Below the pieces are notes generated by a model that saw only the letters and a list, made by a program, of their open reading frames with translations, had not been told where the DNA came from and made no database searches. A program made the translations under genes and the position numbers. Shown in pieces: positions 26,201 to 34,340 of a stretch of 64,000 nucleotides of DNA; position 1 is the first letter of the stretch, and each line of letters starts with the position of its first letter. Source of the DNA: Egbenema bharatensis (lineage in GTDB: Bacteria; Cyanobacteriota; Cyanobacteriia; Elainellales; Elainellaceae); assembly GCF_048077055.1 (NCBI RefSeq), contig NZ_CP182236.1, positions 6,014,001-6,078,000 on the forward strand, given 5' to 3'.

Positions 26201-26798
26201 TGAGGTCTGCCTGGGTTTGCTGCTGTCCTGAAAGGAAGGGAACCAGTTCTGCCAGCAGCGTTTCCAGAGGTGGGGCATTGCGGAGCGATCGCCAAATCAC
26301 ATAGGTAAATTGGTCTTGAATCTGCTCTGCCAGCTTGACGGAGAGAGCCGTTTTGCCAACACCACCGATTCCGATTATCCCAATCAGGCGGCAATTGTCT
26401 TGCAGAATCCAGTCGGCAAGGGTAGCAAGTTCTGCACTGCGTCCATAAAACGTTGAAACATCGGGTGCCTCTCCCCAATCCTGGACGATCGAATTCACCG
26501 GCAATGGTTGCTCGAATGGGATTCCCTCTGGCTGAAGATAATCTTGCTCAGTCAAGGTCAGGTTAAAAGCGCAAAAGAATTCCTCCAGGGTTTGGCGATC
26601 GACGGCAATTTTGCAACTTTGCAGCCGCGTAATGGAACGAACGCTTAACCCGGTTAACTCACTCAATTGTTCTAAGGTGTAGGCATACCCCCGATTGGCA
26701 GTAATAGCAGCCTGCTCCTGAGCTTCCTGAAGCCGCTGCAAACCTAGAGGCGACAGCACCACGCCCCGACGCTTGCGTTTTGGAACAGGTTTAGTCAT
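23232..26798 (-). CDS. STAND NTPase with N-terminal HTH-like region, NB-ARC domain and 14 WD40 repeats
   Basis: A protein of 1188 residues. The basic N-terminus (MTKPVPKRKRRGVV) is followed by an HTH-like segment (YTLEQLSELTGLSVRSITRLQ), an NB-ARC/NACHT NTPase with P-loop GIGGVGKTALS near residue 145, Walker B CLVVLDNAETLL and PLALKIV, a winged-helix region, a short pentapeptide-like link (ADLQDINLRQVNFAHADLSKARF), and then WD40 units of the form VAWSPDG..LASGS.D.TIRLWD. I count 14, enough for two seven-bladed propellers. Such proteins are abundant in filamentous cyanobacteria as sensors, some in defence or cell death. The ATG at 26798 fits the HTH start. It lies upstream of mgdA but is separated from it by block A. 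Confidence 0.88.
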   Translation of the reverse strand: MTKPVPKRKRRGVVLSPLGLQRLQEAQEQAAITANRGYAYTLEQLSELTGLSVRSITRLQSCKIAVDRQTLEEFFCAFNLTLTEQDYLQPEGIPFEQPLPVNSIVQDWGEAPDVSTFYGRSAELATLADWILQDNCRLIGIIGIGGVGKTALSVKLAEQIQDQFTYVIWRSLRNAPPLETLLAELVPFLSGQQQTQADLSTFLQCLRNHRCLVVLDNAETLLETGERSGQYRPGYEAYAELLRVVAETRHQGCLIVTTREQCAQAAQLEGNPAVRDLFLKGSPEASCTLLKAVGLTGSEAQKQTLCERYHYNPLALKIVATTIRDLFGGDIALFLEQNVTLFGDVFDLIEQHYNRLSLLEKQIMLWLAIDREWVSFAQLQADLYGSVSPIQLMNALQRLQGRSLMEANAGQFTLQPVVMEYVTETLIDRICDEIADRSSPVPLPPEFLLQTHALIKAQDKDYVRDSQIRVILMPLINRLQHRLGSQKEIEYQLKQIVYRLQTEFPHQAGYAGGNIINLLRHLQVDLRGSDFSYLSLWQADLQDINLRQVNFAHADLSKARFTQTFGFIHSIAFSPDGQLLATGGDDNLVHLWQIADGQPKLSLRGHTSRVWAVAWSPDGHMLASGSEDQWGVRLWDAKTGNCLAVLQGDRSNPSKSVAWHPDGHILASCGDSNQIWLWDVRSKECLKTLQGHSNWAVAVAWSPDGNLLASGSQDHTIRLWDLHTGKCLKTLSGHRNIVWSVAWSPDGKKLASGSEDQTIKIWDVAIGQCLKTLQEHRSVLVVDWHLNGTLLASGNADQTIRIWDTYTGQCLKILQGHTNAIWAMAWSPDGQTLASGCDQTVRLWDVQQGQGVKTLQGYSNSVFTIGWKPDGRILASSSGDRRVRLWDVQQGQCVKSLTGCHRFWGLAWSPNGKTLAIASFDAMVRLCDPDTEQCLKTLAGHHAWVWAVAWSPDGQILASASNDKTVRLWDASTGDCLKILQGHSSHIWAVAWHPDGKTVASGSDDQTIRLWDARTGDCLHVLTGHTAWVKSVAWSPDGKTLASGCDDQTVRLWNASTGECLNILQGHGDMVRTVAWCPDGQILASGSEDRTIRLWQADTGECLNILKGHISQVGSVAWCPVGEADHSDRILASSSADATIKLWDASTGECLKTLRADRPYEGMNIAGVTGLTDAQKATLQALGAIEPD

Positions 26799-27523
26799 TG
26801 TTAACGATCGTGAAGTGAATTTATGCTGCGGATGCCTGACTCCATTACACATCACCCATGCAACCGGAACATCCGTAGCGATCGAGCCAGTTAATCTCAA
26901 TTTATCAATGTTGTGGGCAATAGAGGCGTGAGATAAGCCAAACTTATCGGCTTCTATTTCATCTCGAAAGACACAAATTAGGTAAAGACTACAACTGCCA
27001 ATACACCTTTTCCAGATTGCAGCATAAGTGACCGATCGCCGGATTCGTTCTTTCCTAAAAAGGTTGAAAGCATTGTGGCATCAAGCTTTTGATCTTAAAA
27101 CTCAATCTTTTTTAAAGGCAAAACTTAAGTGACCTGCTTAAGTGACTAAATGTCCTGGACGTTTTCGCTTTGTCAAGTCAAAGTGAGTGTATTAGATGCA
27201 GTGACAGGTTCAAATCACATTCAGTTGCGGGATAAAATTAGGAGCTTTATTCTTGACTGCTTAGATATCGTGGTATTTTTTGTCGCTATTTTTATCCTTA
27301 TTTGTATCCTTACTGCATTCAGTTTTATCGACGTTAATCAGGTGCGATCGGATTAGGGATCGCAATAAAATGTCATCCCAATCGTTGCGTAAGGGCACAC
27401 AGCAGTGTGCCCCTACCCGGGATGGTACTTTTCCGCATACCCCTTAATCGATCGCAGCACCTTACATCTAAGCATCACTCTGCAAAAAACAAAACAAACT
27501 TCAAGACATAAGGATGAACGAAA
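26799..27523. other. Intergenic region between divergently transcribed genes
   Basis: About 725 bp between the STAND gene (leftward) and the RTX gene (rightward), presumably holding both promoters. It includes the second copy of a dispersed repeat. A possible 68-codon frame at 27150-27356 with one hydrophobic segment (IVVFFVAIFILICILTAF) has no clear ribosome site and is not called. Confidence 0.5.
27354..27446. repeat. Dispersed intergenic repeat, copy 2
   Basis: Partner of 12971-13074, with the same order of words and the central palindrome GGGCACAC-AGCA-GTGTGCCC. A shorter relative of the palindrome (GGGGCGCAC-TGCT-GTGCGCCC) lies near 29023-29045. Confidence 0.65.
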
Positions 27524-28912
27524 ATGGCGAACTATTACGGTTCCAAGGGAAATGATACACTCACAGGAAGCCCTGATGCTGATCATATGTTTGGCAGGGA
27601 GGGGAATGATGTCCTATATGGCGGGAATGGTAACGACAATCTCTACGGTGAGGCGGGTCACGATTTCCTCGCTGGTGAGGCAGGAAATGATTACATAGCA
27701 GGATACTTCGGTAATGATACGCTTCTGGGCGGTGACGGTAATGATACCCTCAGCGGCGAAGCAGATAACGATGCTTTAGATGGTGGCTTTGGTACAGATT
27801 ATCTCTATGGAGGAGGAGGGCATGACAGACTTGCAGGTGGGTTCGACGACTCCGACGACTACCTCTACGGTAACGATGGCAACGACACTCTCTATGGCGG
27901 TGGCGGCAATGATTTTCTAGATGGCGACGTTGGCGACGATCGGATGTATGGCGAGAATGGCAACGATAAGCTGTATGCTTGGTTGGGCAATGATTACCTG
28001 GATGGCGGTGATGGTCATGACCTGCTTCATGGTCAAGGGGGTTCTGATACCCTCTATGGCAGCTTAGGGAACGATACCCTGATTGCAGGTGGTGATGAAG
28101 CTTATGACTACTTAAGTGGCGGTGAAGGCAACGATCGGCTTGAAGCTGGCCCTGGAAACGACATTGCCTATGGCGACGCTGGAAATGACACGATCTACGG
28201 CGGCTCTGGCAATGATAGGCTCTATGGCAACGGAGAGGATGACTACCTGTTTGCTTCTGATGGCAATGATACTCTAGTTGGCGGTGCTGGCAACGACTAT
28301 CTTGACGGTCACTTGGGCTATGACATTGCCACTTACTCTGGGTTCTACACCGAATATAATGCCAGTTTTACCAGTAATGGAGCAGTCCAAATCACGGGTA
28401 AGGAAGGCACTGATCTCCTGTATGGAATTGAACGGATCTACTTCGGTGATGGAGGATTCTACAACGTTTACACCGGAGATGCGAACAATAACAATCTCGC
28501 TGCCGATGCCAATGTCTGGTCGTTACTCTATGGCGGTGATGGCAACGATACGCTGACGGGAGGCAACTACAATGACACGCTGACCGGGGGCAATGGTGAT
28601 GATCTTTTGATTGGTGGGAATGGCCAAGATCTTTTGATTGGCGGGAATGGCAGAGACACCCTTTATGGTGGTTTAAGCGCGGACAAATTCAGGTTCAACC
28701 TCAAAACGGAAGGCATTGACATCATCAAAGACTTTAACCGCACTGAAGGTGACAAGATTGAAATTGTCAAATCAAGTTTTGGTGCAACTTCTCTAAACCA
28801 ATTCAGCTACAACAGCACGACGGGTGCCCTGTTATTTGGTACAACTCAGTTAGCGACGATCGAGAATAAGCCTGCCGGGTTCTCGGTTCATAGCGATGTG
28901 GTTCTGGTATGA
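27524..28912 (+). CDS. RTX-type calcium-binding repeat protein
   Basis: 462 residues, almost entirely nonapeptide GGxGxDxLx repeats (NDVLYGGNGNDNLYGEAGHDFLAGEAGNDYIAGYFGNDTLLGG and onward), which form calcium-loaded parallel beta-rolls. A non-repeat break occurs at about residues 268-325 (YDIATYSGFYTEYNASFTSNG), a small fold often seen between RTX blocks. The C-terminus (KFRFNLKTEGIDIIKDFNRTEGDKIEI) is the usual RTX cap. There is no N-terminal signal peptide, consistent with type I secretion by a C-terminal signal; no HlyB/D genes are in the window. AAGGA lies upstream of the ATG. No enzymatic domain was seen. Confidence 0.85.
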   Translation: MANYYGSKGNDTLTGSPDADHMFGREGNDVLYGGNGNDNLYGEAGHDFLAGEAGNDYIAGYFGNDTLLGGDGNDTLSGEADNDALDGGFGTDYLYGGGGHDRLAGGFDDSDDYLYGNDGNDTLYGGGGNDFLDGDVGDDRMYGENGNDKLYAWLGNDYLDGGDGHDLLHGQGGSDTLYGSLGNDTLIAGGDEAYDYLSGGEGNDRLEAGPGNDIAYGDAGNDTIYGGSGNDRLYGNGEDDYLFASDGNDTLVGGAGNDYLDGHLGYDIATYSGFYTEYNASFTSNGAVQITGKEGTDLLYGIERIYFGDGGFYNVYTGDANNNNLAADANVWSLLYGGDGNDTLTGGNYNDTLTGGNGDDLLIGGNGQDLLIGGNGRDTLYGGLSADKFRFNLKTEGIDIIKDFNRTEGDKIEIVKSSFGATSLNQFSYNSTTGALLFGTTQLATIENKPAGFSVHSDVVLV

Positions 28913-28984
28913 GGACGTATTGAGTTTATCTAAGTTCATCAGGTGAATTGTTCTTAGGAGGGGGAAATAGCGTACCCTGTTGGA

Positions 28985-29105
28985 GCGCAATACCCGGTCG
29001 GGGCGCAGGTTGGGGCGCAGGTTGGGGCGCACTGCTGTGCGCCCTTACAGCAGATTTCTTCATTCTGCTTCTTTGTCCGGGCAGGCAAGATGCCCACCCC
29101 ACAAA
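28985..29105. repeat. Palindromic intergenic repeats
   Basis: A GGTTGGGGCGCA tandem (three copies of a (G)GGGCGCAGGTT unit) is followed by the GGGGCGCAC-TGCT-GTGCGCCC palindrome and then one copy of the GGGCAGGCAAGATGCCCACCCCAC family, also found at 5.2 and 30.5 kb. They sit between the RTX stop and the acyl-CoA-dehydrogenase-like gene. Confidence 0.65.
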
Positions 29106-29182
29106 AAATTCAGGGATTAAACTGATAATACCTGATTCGGAAATCATTATGAAGTCATTAAAGATTGAAAGGAGACAATTCA

Positions 29183-30331
29183 ATGACAACGCTACAGACT
29201 GAAACTATCCATGAAACAGGAATTGATTATTTATCTCTGGCAGAATCTTTGGGAAAACAATTTGCTGAAAGAGAAGTTGAAGCGGATGAGAGTGATTTAT
29301 TTGTTGCGGATAACATTGCTCGGTTAAAAGCAGCTGGGTTCGTGACAGCCGGTGTTCCAGCAGAACTGGGGGGTAGTGGAGTTAGCTATGCCGATCTCTG
29401 CGCCATACTACGCCTCCTGGGATACCATTCCAGCTCAACAGCACTGGCATTTTCAATGCATACTCATCAGGTGATGATCCCCGCCTGGCGTTGGTACCAT
29501 CAGAAAGCTCCGGTGGATGGATTACTCAGACGAATAGCCGCAGAACAACTGATCCTACTCAGCAGTGGCGGTTCAGATTGGTTGCAGAGTGCTGGTACAG
29601 CGACCAAAGTAGACGGGGGATTTCTGATTAATGCTCGCAAAGTATTTGCCAGTGGTGCCCCGATCGCAGACTTGTTGATGACCAGTGCAGTTTATGATGA
29701 TCCGGACAAGGGAACTACTGTCTTACATTTTGCAGTTCCCATGTCGGCTCAAGGGGTGGCGATCGAGTCAACCTGGCAAGCAATGGGAATGCGGGGAACT
29801 GGCTCCCATGACGTGATGTTGTCGGATGTGTTTGTTCCAGATGCAGCAGTTGCGTTACGACGAGAACAGGGAAAATGGCATTTTATCTTTCACCTGATCT
29901 CGATGGTGGCAATTCCGTTGATTTATTCCGTGTATGTGGGAGTTGCAGAAGCTGCCCGCGATCGAGTGGTTCAGCTGGCACTCAAACGTGAGGCAGATGA
30001 ACTGCTCTGCTACAAGATAGGAGGTTTAGACAACGAATTAATGGCCGCAAAGATTGCCCTTCAGCACATGATTTCAACTGCCACAGTTAGCCAACCCAGT
30101 TTTGAGGTAACGGCTCAAATCATGTCAGGTCGAACTCTTGTTGCTAAGGCGGTACTGAATGTAGCAGATCTGGCAATGGATATTGCTGGGGGCACTGCGT
30201 TCTACCGCAAATTGGGTCTGGAAAAATTGTTCCGTGATGTGCAGGGTGTTCGCTATCATCCTCTGCGAGAGGACGCGCAACGCACGTTGTTAGGACAGTT
30301 AGCTTTGGGCTGGGACTTATCTCTGTTGTAG
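29183..30331 (+). CDS. Acyl-CoA dehydrogenase-like flavoprotein (DszC/SfnC-like monooxygenase possible)
   Basis: 382 residues with the three-domain acyl-CoA dehydrogenase layout: an N-terminal helical part (VPAELGGSGVSYADLCAILR), a middle beta domain (GSDWLQSAGTATKVDGGFLINARKVFASGAP; WQAMGMRGTGSHDVMLSDVFVP) and a helical C-terminal part (MDIAGGTAFYRKLGLEKLFRDVQGVRYHPLRED). The usual catalytic Glu region is not obvious, and the GTGSHDVML and RDVQGVRYHP motifs also fit the flavin-dependent monooxygenases related to DszC/SfnC. AGGAGA precedes the ATG at 29183, so the TTG at 29165 is not the start. The gene ends 11 bases before regulatory block B and the XRE-cupin gene. Substrate unknown. Confidence 0.75.
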   Translation: MTTLQTETIHETGIDYLSLAESLGKQFAEREVEADESDLFVADNIARLKAAGFVTAGVPAELGGSGVSYADLCAILRLLGYHSSSTALAFSMHTHQVMIPAWRWYHQKAPVDGLLRRIAAEQLILLSSGGSDWLQSAGTATKVDGGFLINARKVFASGAPIADLLMTSAVYDDPDKGTTVLHFAVPMSAQGVAIESTWQAMGMRGTGSHDVMLSDVFVPDAAVALRREQGKWHFIFHLISMVAIPLIYSVYVGVAEAARDRVVQLALKREADELLCYKIGGLDNELMAAKIALQHMISTATVSQPSFEVTAQIMSGRTLVAKAVLNVADLAMDIAGGTAFYRKLGLEKLFRDVQGVRYHPLREDAQRTLLGQLALGWDLSLL

Positions 30332-30342
30332 AAGTCTCGATC

Positions 30343-30433
30343 GCTAATCATAATGCCCCAAAGTTTCATATTTGTCAACAAAATTTCTTACTACTACACA
30401 AAGGTGTGTCATGATAATGAAACCTCGATCGCC
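30343..30433. promoter_or_regulatory. Conserved 91-bp regulatory block upstream of the XRE-cupin gene (block B)
   Basis: Same length and same strand orientation as block A. The palindrome TTTGT-CA-ACAAA is perfect here and so is the ACACA-AAGG-TGTGT inverted repeat; both are candidate operator half-sites. The TTGACA/TATGAT pair facing left is kept, so in this copy it points away from the regulator and into the 3' end of the flavoprotein gene. The downstream regulator begins about 200 bases to the right, after a triplicated palindromic repeat. Confidence 0.75.
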
Positions 30434-30504
30434 AACGCCCCTTCTATGAAGTAAACCTCTCCCCATCGCAACTGACCTTCCCTGAACACTGATCTTCCCT
30501 TAAA

Positions 30505-30610
30505 CTCTTGTGGGATGGGCATCTTGCCCGTCCAGTTCCCTGCTCTTGTGGGATGGGCATCCTGCCCGTCCAGTTCCCCGCTCTTGTGGGATGGGCATCC
30601 TGCCCGTCCA
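30505..30610. repeat. 38-bp tandem repeat, nearly three copies
   Basis: Units start at 30505, 30543 and 30581. Each contains the palindrome GATGGGCATC(T/C)TGCCCGTCC. The third is cut short at 30610. It belongs to the same dispersed family as the single copies near 5215 and 29085. Both strands stay open here because of the repeat, which produces spurious frames. Confidence 0.85.
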
Positions 30611-30638
30611 TCCATCCCCATTCCCAGGAAAAGACTGC

Positions 30639-31256
30639 ATGGCAGAATTCACCCCACCCCTTACCGCAGCAGACACCGACAACAGCCTCGATCGCTACCT
30701 CGGCAACACAGTGCGAGAACTGCGGCAAAAGCATGGACTGACGATCGCGGAAGTTGCCGATCAGGCAGGGATTTCTCGTGGGATGCTGTCAAAAATTGAA
30801 AATGCGCAGACTTCCACCAGTCTGGATACCCTGGCGAAATTGGCGAATGCTTTGGGAGTGTCCCTCTCTACCCTGTTCCGCAACTACAATATGCCTGCGG
30901 GAGGGGCGCAACTGGTTAAAAGTGGGGAAGGCATGGAAGTGGTGAGGCGCGGCACAAAACGAGGACATACCTACCATTTGCTGGCATACGACCAGGGACC
31001 CACGAAACTGTTTGAGCCGTTCTTAATTACAATGGATGACGCTTCAGAGATCTTTCCTACCTTTGAACATCCGGGGATTGAGTTCATTTATATGTTAGAA
31101 GGAAAGCTGGAATACCGGCATGGACAGTACACCTACCTGCTGGAACCCGGAGATTCCCTTACCTTTCGCGGCGATATTCCCCACGGGCCGGAGAAATTAA
31201 TTGATCTACCGATTCGATTTCTTACGATTATTCACTACACTACCACTGAACTGTAG
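30639..31256 (+). CDS. XRE-family HTH regulator with C-terminal cupin sensor domain
   Basis: 205 residues. The HTH spans about residues 20-78 (LGNTVRELRQKHGLTIAEVADQAGISRGMLSKIENAQTSTSLDTLAKLANALGVSLSTLF), and a cupin_2 fold follows from about 110 (HPGIEFIYMLEGKLEYRHGQYTYLLEPGDSLTFRGDIPHGP) with the G(x)5HxH/E-like metal or ligand site reduced to ...E..H. XRE-cupin proteins sense small metabolites such as amines, amino acids or sulfonates. The ATG at 30639 has AGGAA upstream; the long in-frame extension is repeat DNA. Block B upstream, shared with the NMG operon, suggests autoregulation and control of mgdA-mgsC. The phn importer follows 280 bases downstream. Confidence 0.88.
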   Translation: MAEFTPPLTAADTDNSLDRYLGNTVRELRQKHGLTIAEVADQAGISRGMLSKIENAQTSTSLDTLAKLANALGVSLSTLFRNYNMPAGGAQLVKSGEGMEVVRRGTKRGHTYHLLAYDQGPTKLFEPFLITMDDASEIFPTFEHPGIEFIYMLEGKLEYRHGQYTYLLEPGDSLTFRGDIPHGPEKLIDLPIRFLTIIHYTTTEL

Positions 31257-31536
31257 TGAGGATTCTTCTGCTATGATACTAAATACTATGAAATCAACCT
31301 ATTTTGGCTGTATTTCCTCATTCACAATGTCTTACTGCGCTTCATAAGACTTCATAGGAACTAGCACGATCGCTACATCAGCTAGTACATGGGTTTAGAG
31401 ACGGATTACATCACCTTTTGTCATAGTTTTGTCACATTGATTTGCAATCCTTAATAACGGAACGTACGTTGAAACGCCATTCAGGTCAAACGGCCGCGAT
31501 TTTTGGCGAGGACTTTAATATATTAAGGGCACTGCT

Positions 31537-32523
31537 ATGGTTTTCAAACGACGGAATATCCTACAAAACTTGGCGTTAGCTGGCATAGCTGCTGTTGTTG
31601 CAGCTTGTGCGGGGGGCGGACAACAAACGGCATCGAACGGAACAGCCGACTGCCCTCGTCCTGCCACGATGGATCAAATGTTTTGCGATCGAGATGGCGA
31701 TCTAGTCGCTGATCCGCCAGAAGATCCTTCTGAATTTGTTAATCCCGATACTCTGGTGTTTGCCTATACACCCGTTGAAGATCCAGCTGTTTATGAAGGG
31801 GTTTGGGCAGAATTTGTTGAGCACTTGTCTGAAGTGACGGGAAGGAATATCGAATTCTTTGCGGTTGATTCTAACGCGGCTCAGTACGAAGCACTCCGAG
31901 CAGGACGGCTTCATGTTGCTGGGGTAAACACAGGCGGAGTTCCCTTCGCAGTGAACTTAGCTGGCTTTGTTCCCTTTGCCATGATGGCAGGTGAAGATGG
32001 CAGCTTTGGCTACGAGATGGAAATCATTACCCATACAGACAGCGATATTCAGGAGATTTCTGATCTGGAAGGACGGCAACTGGCATTCACCTCTCCTACT
32101 TCAAATTCCGGCTTCCTGGCTCCTTCTGCCCTCCTGGAAGGGGAATTTGGATTGAAGGCAGATGAGGACTTTCAGGCCGCCTTCTCTGGGGCGCACGACA
32201 ATTCCATTTTGGGCGTGCAAAACCAAGATTATGAAGCTGCATCGATCGCCAACTCTGTTCTCACTCGGATGTGTGAACGGGGCGCGGCAGACTGTGATCA
32301 GATCCGCACAGTTTATCAATCTGAGACTTTTCCGACAACTGCCTACGGTCATGTTCACAATCTTGATCCTGAGCTGGCAGAGCGCGTACGTGAAGCATTC
32401 TTCACCTTTGATTGGACAGGGACTGGTTTAGAAGAAGAGTTTGGGCAGCAGGGTGAATCTCAGTTCATTGAGATTACCTACCAGGAGCGATGGGAAATCA
32501 TCCGCAACATTCAGGAAATTTAG
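31537..32523 (+). CDS. phnD: Phosphonate/phosphite-type ABC transporter substrate-binding lipoprotein
   Basis: 328 residues with a lipoprotein signal (RRNILQNLALAGIAAVVAACAGG; lipobox ending at Cys) and a PhnD-family periplasmic binding fold: LVFAYTPVEDPAVYEGVWAEFVEHLSEVTGRNIEFF, a YEALRAGRLHVAGVNTGG segment and FTSPTSNSGFLAPSALL, the oxyanion-binding Ser-Thr-Ser loop. PhnD proteins bind phosphonates, phosphite or methylphosphonate; some relatives bind other oxyanions. It is the first gene of phnDCEE. The 280 bp upstream hold no convincing Pho box, but a TTAATATATTAA palindrome lies just before the start. Confidence 0.85.
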   Translation: MVFKRRNILQNLALAGIAAVVAACAGGGQQTASNGTADCPRPATMDQMFCDRDGDLVADPPEDPSEFVNPDTLVFAYTPVEDPAVYEGVWAEFVEHLSEVTGRNIEFFAVDSNAAQYEALRAGRLHVAGVNTGGVPFAVNLAGFVPFAMMAGEDGSFGYEMEIITHTDSDIQEISDLEGRQLAFTSPTSNSGFLAPSALLEGEFGLKADEDFQAAFSGAHDNSILGVQNQDYEAASIANSVLTRMCERGAADCDQIRTVYQSETFPTTAYGHVHNLDPELAERVREAFFTFDWTGTGLEEEFGQQGESQFIEITYQERWEIIRNIQEI

Positions 32524-32700
32524 GGTACGGAATACACCTTGAATTAATCCCTGAAACCCCTGAGATGTTGGCATTGTAAAGAAGCGTAATAAAGTGCAGG
32601 ACTGGGGTGCGGGTGGCAATTTTGCAATCTTCCCTCAGTCCTTTTTCTTTACAAGCATTCACAGAAGATCGATCGCACACCTTTATTACAGATCAACACC

Positions 32701-33525
32701 ATGCTGCGAATTGAATCATTGGTGAAGAAGTACCCCACTGGAGACATCGCCTTACAAGGTGTGAATTTGGAAGTTCCCGATGGCCAGGTGATGGCATTGA
32801 TTGGGCCGTCTGGAGCCGGAAAGAGTACGTTGATTCGGTGCATTAACCGATTGGTAGAGCCGACCAGTGGTCACATTTGGTTGAACAAACAGGATCTAGC
32901 GCAACTCAAAGCCGCTCAGTTGCGGCGGGCCAGACGGAAGATTGGCATGATTTTTCAGGAGTATGCCCTGGTGGAACGGTTGACCGTGATGGAAAACGTT
33001 TTGTCAGGACAACTGGGCTATGTTAACTTCTGGCAGAGCTGGTTTCGACGGTTTCCCCAACATACGATCGATGAGGCGTTTCGATTGCTAGAGCGAGTGG
33101 GGTTAGGAAGTTTTCCAGATAAACGAGCCGATGCTTTATCCGGTGGACAACGACAGCGGGTTGGCATTGCTCGCGCTCTATTACAAAACCCTGATCTCTT
33201 GCTGGTAGACGAACCGACTGCCAGCCTCGACCCGAAAACCTCACGCCAGATTATGCGATTAATCTGCGAACTCGCTCAGGAACGTCAACTTTCCGTAATT
33301 GTGAATATTCACGATGTACTCCTGGCGCAGATGTTTGCTCAACGAATTGTTGGATTGCAATCGGGTGAAATTGTTTATGATGGTTCTCCTGATTCACTCA
33401 CTTCAGATGTCTTGACGAACATCTATGGCGAAGAAGATTGGGCAGTCACATCAGAAGACGATCAGGAGCCAGAACCAACGAAGTCCCCTGCTTACGAAGC
33501 TATGGTGCAGGAGGTACAACGATGA
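32701..33525 (+). CDS. phnC: Phosphonate ABC transporter ATP-binding protein
   Basis: 274 residues with complete ABC motifs: Walker A GPSGAGKST, Q-loop FQEYALVERL, signature LSGGQRQRVGIA, Walker B LLLVDEPTASLDP and switch His in VNIHDVLLAQ. It couples ATP hydrolysis to import. The stop overlaps the next ATG (ATGA), marking one operon with the two permeases. A gap of 177 bp separates it from phnD; a loose inverted repeat there may modulate the PhnD-to-PhnC ratio. Confidence 0.9.
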   Translation: MLRIESLVKKYPTGDIALQGVNLEVPDGQVMALIGPSGAGKSTLIRCINRLVEPTSGHIWLNKQDLAQLKAAQLRRARRKIGMIFQEYALVERLTVMENVLSGQLGYVNFWQSWFRRFPQHTIDEAFRLLERVGLGSFPDKRADALSGGQRQRVGIARALLQNPDLLLVDEPTASLDPKTSRQIMRLICELAQERQLSVIVNIHDVLLAQMFAQRIVGLQSGEIVYDGSPDSLTSDVLTNIYGEEDWAVTSEDDQEPEPTKSPAYEAMVQEVQR

Positions 33526-34340
33526 CCAAAGCCGCAACAGTTGGGCGATCGGCTGGACGATCCTGGTCGCCACCGCCCTTAATTAAAAACCCCTGGATTC
33601 GCCGCGGATTGTTACTGGGTAGCATCATCTATCTCATCCTGGCAATTTCCTCAGTCAATATCGACCCAGCTCGAATTGCACGGGGACTGGAACGAGGTAG
33701 CTTGCTGTTTCAAGCGTTTCTCCGCCCTGACTTTTTCACGCGAGGCAATGATATTGTCACAGGGGTCATGGAAAGTTTGTGGATGACGGTGGTGGCAACG
33801 GCGATCGGTGTGTTGGTGTCAATTCCTGTTGGATTAGGGGCTGCTCGGAATATGGTTTCGGTTCCTGTCTATTTGTTCTGCCGTTTATTGGTCGCCCTGT
33901 CCCGCACCTTTCAGGAAGTGATTATCGCTATTTTGTTCGTGGTGATGGTTGGTTTTGGGCCCCTGGCAGGTGTGTTAACCCTGGCATTTGGCAGTCTGGG
34001 ATTTTTTTCAAAGCTATTAGCAGAAGATATTGAAGAAGTTGATGCCAGTCAGGTCGATGCCATTCGTTCTACCGGAGCTTCCTGGCTACAAACGATCGCT
34101 TTTGGTGTCTTTCCCCAGGTGCTGCCTCGGATAGTGGGACTGTCACTCTATCGGTTTGATATTAATTTACGCGAAGCCTCTGTCATTGGCATTGTGGGAG
34201 CGGGTGGAATTGGTTCCACGTTAAACACCTCCCTACAACGCTACGACTACGAACTCTCCTCTGCCATTATCCTGGTCATCATTGCTTTGGTTATGGTCAC
34301 CGAACTAACTTCAAGCTGGATTCGTCGGAGGTTACAGTAA
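33522..34340 (+). CDS. phnE: Phosphonate ABC transporter permease 1
   Basis: 272 residues with about six membrane helices and the binding-protein-dependent permease EAA loop (EDIEEVDASQVDAIRSTGASWLQTIAFGVFPQVLPRIVG). The start at 33522 overlaps the phnC stop, so the longer upstream frame is not used. ANIARG-like linker RIARGLERGSLLF precedes the first helix. It probably pairs with the second permease as a heterodimer. Confidence 0.88.
   Translation: MTKAATVGRSAGRSWSPPPLIKNPWIRRGLLLGSIIYLILAISSVNIDPARIARGLERGSLLFQAFLRPDFFTRGNDIVTGVMESLWMTVVATAIGVLVSIPVGLGAARNMVSVPVYLFCRLLVALSRTFQEVIIAILFVVMVGFGPLAGVLTLAFGSLGFFSKLLAEDIEEVDASQVDAIRSTGASWLQTIAFGVFPQVLPRIVGLSLYRFDINLREASVIGIVGAGGIGSTLNTSLQRYDYELSSAIILVIIALVMVTELTSSWIRRRLQ

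Noticed and set aside
27150..27356. 68-codon frame with one hydrophobic segment
   Set aside because: No clear ribosome site, no recognisable family, and it lies in a repeat-bearing divergent intergenic region. It could be real but is not supported.
30409..30741. Several overlapping frames on both strands reading WASCPSxxL or DGQDAHPT repeats
   Set aside because: They are produced by the 38-bp palindromic tandem repeat staying open in many frames, not by genes.
31257..31536. Pho box upstream of phnD
   Set aside because: I searched for repeated CTTAACCT-like octamers and did not find a convincing pair.
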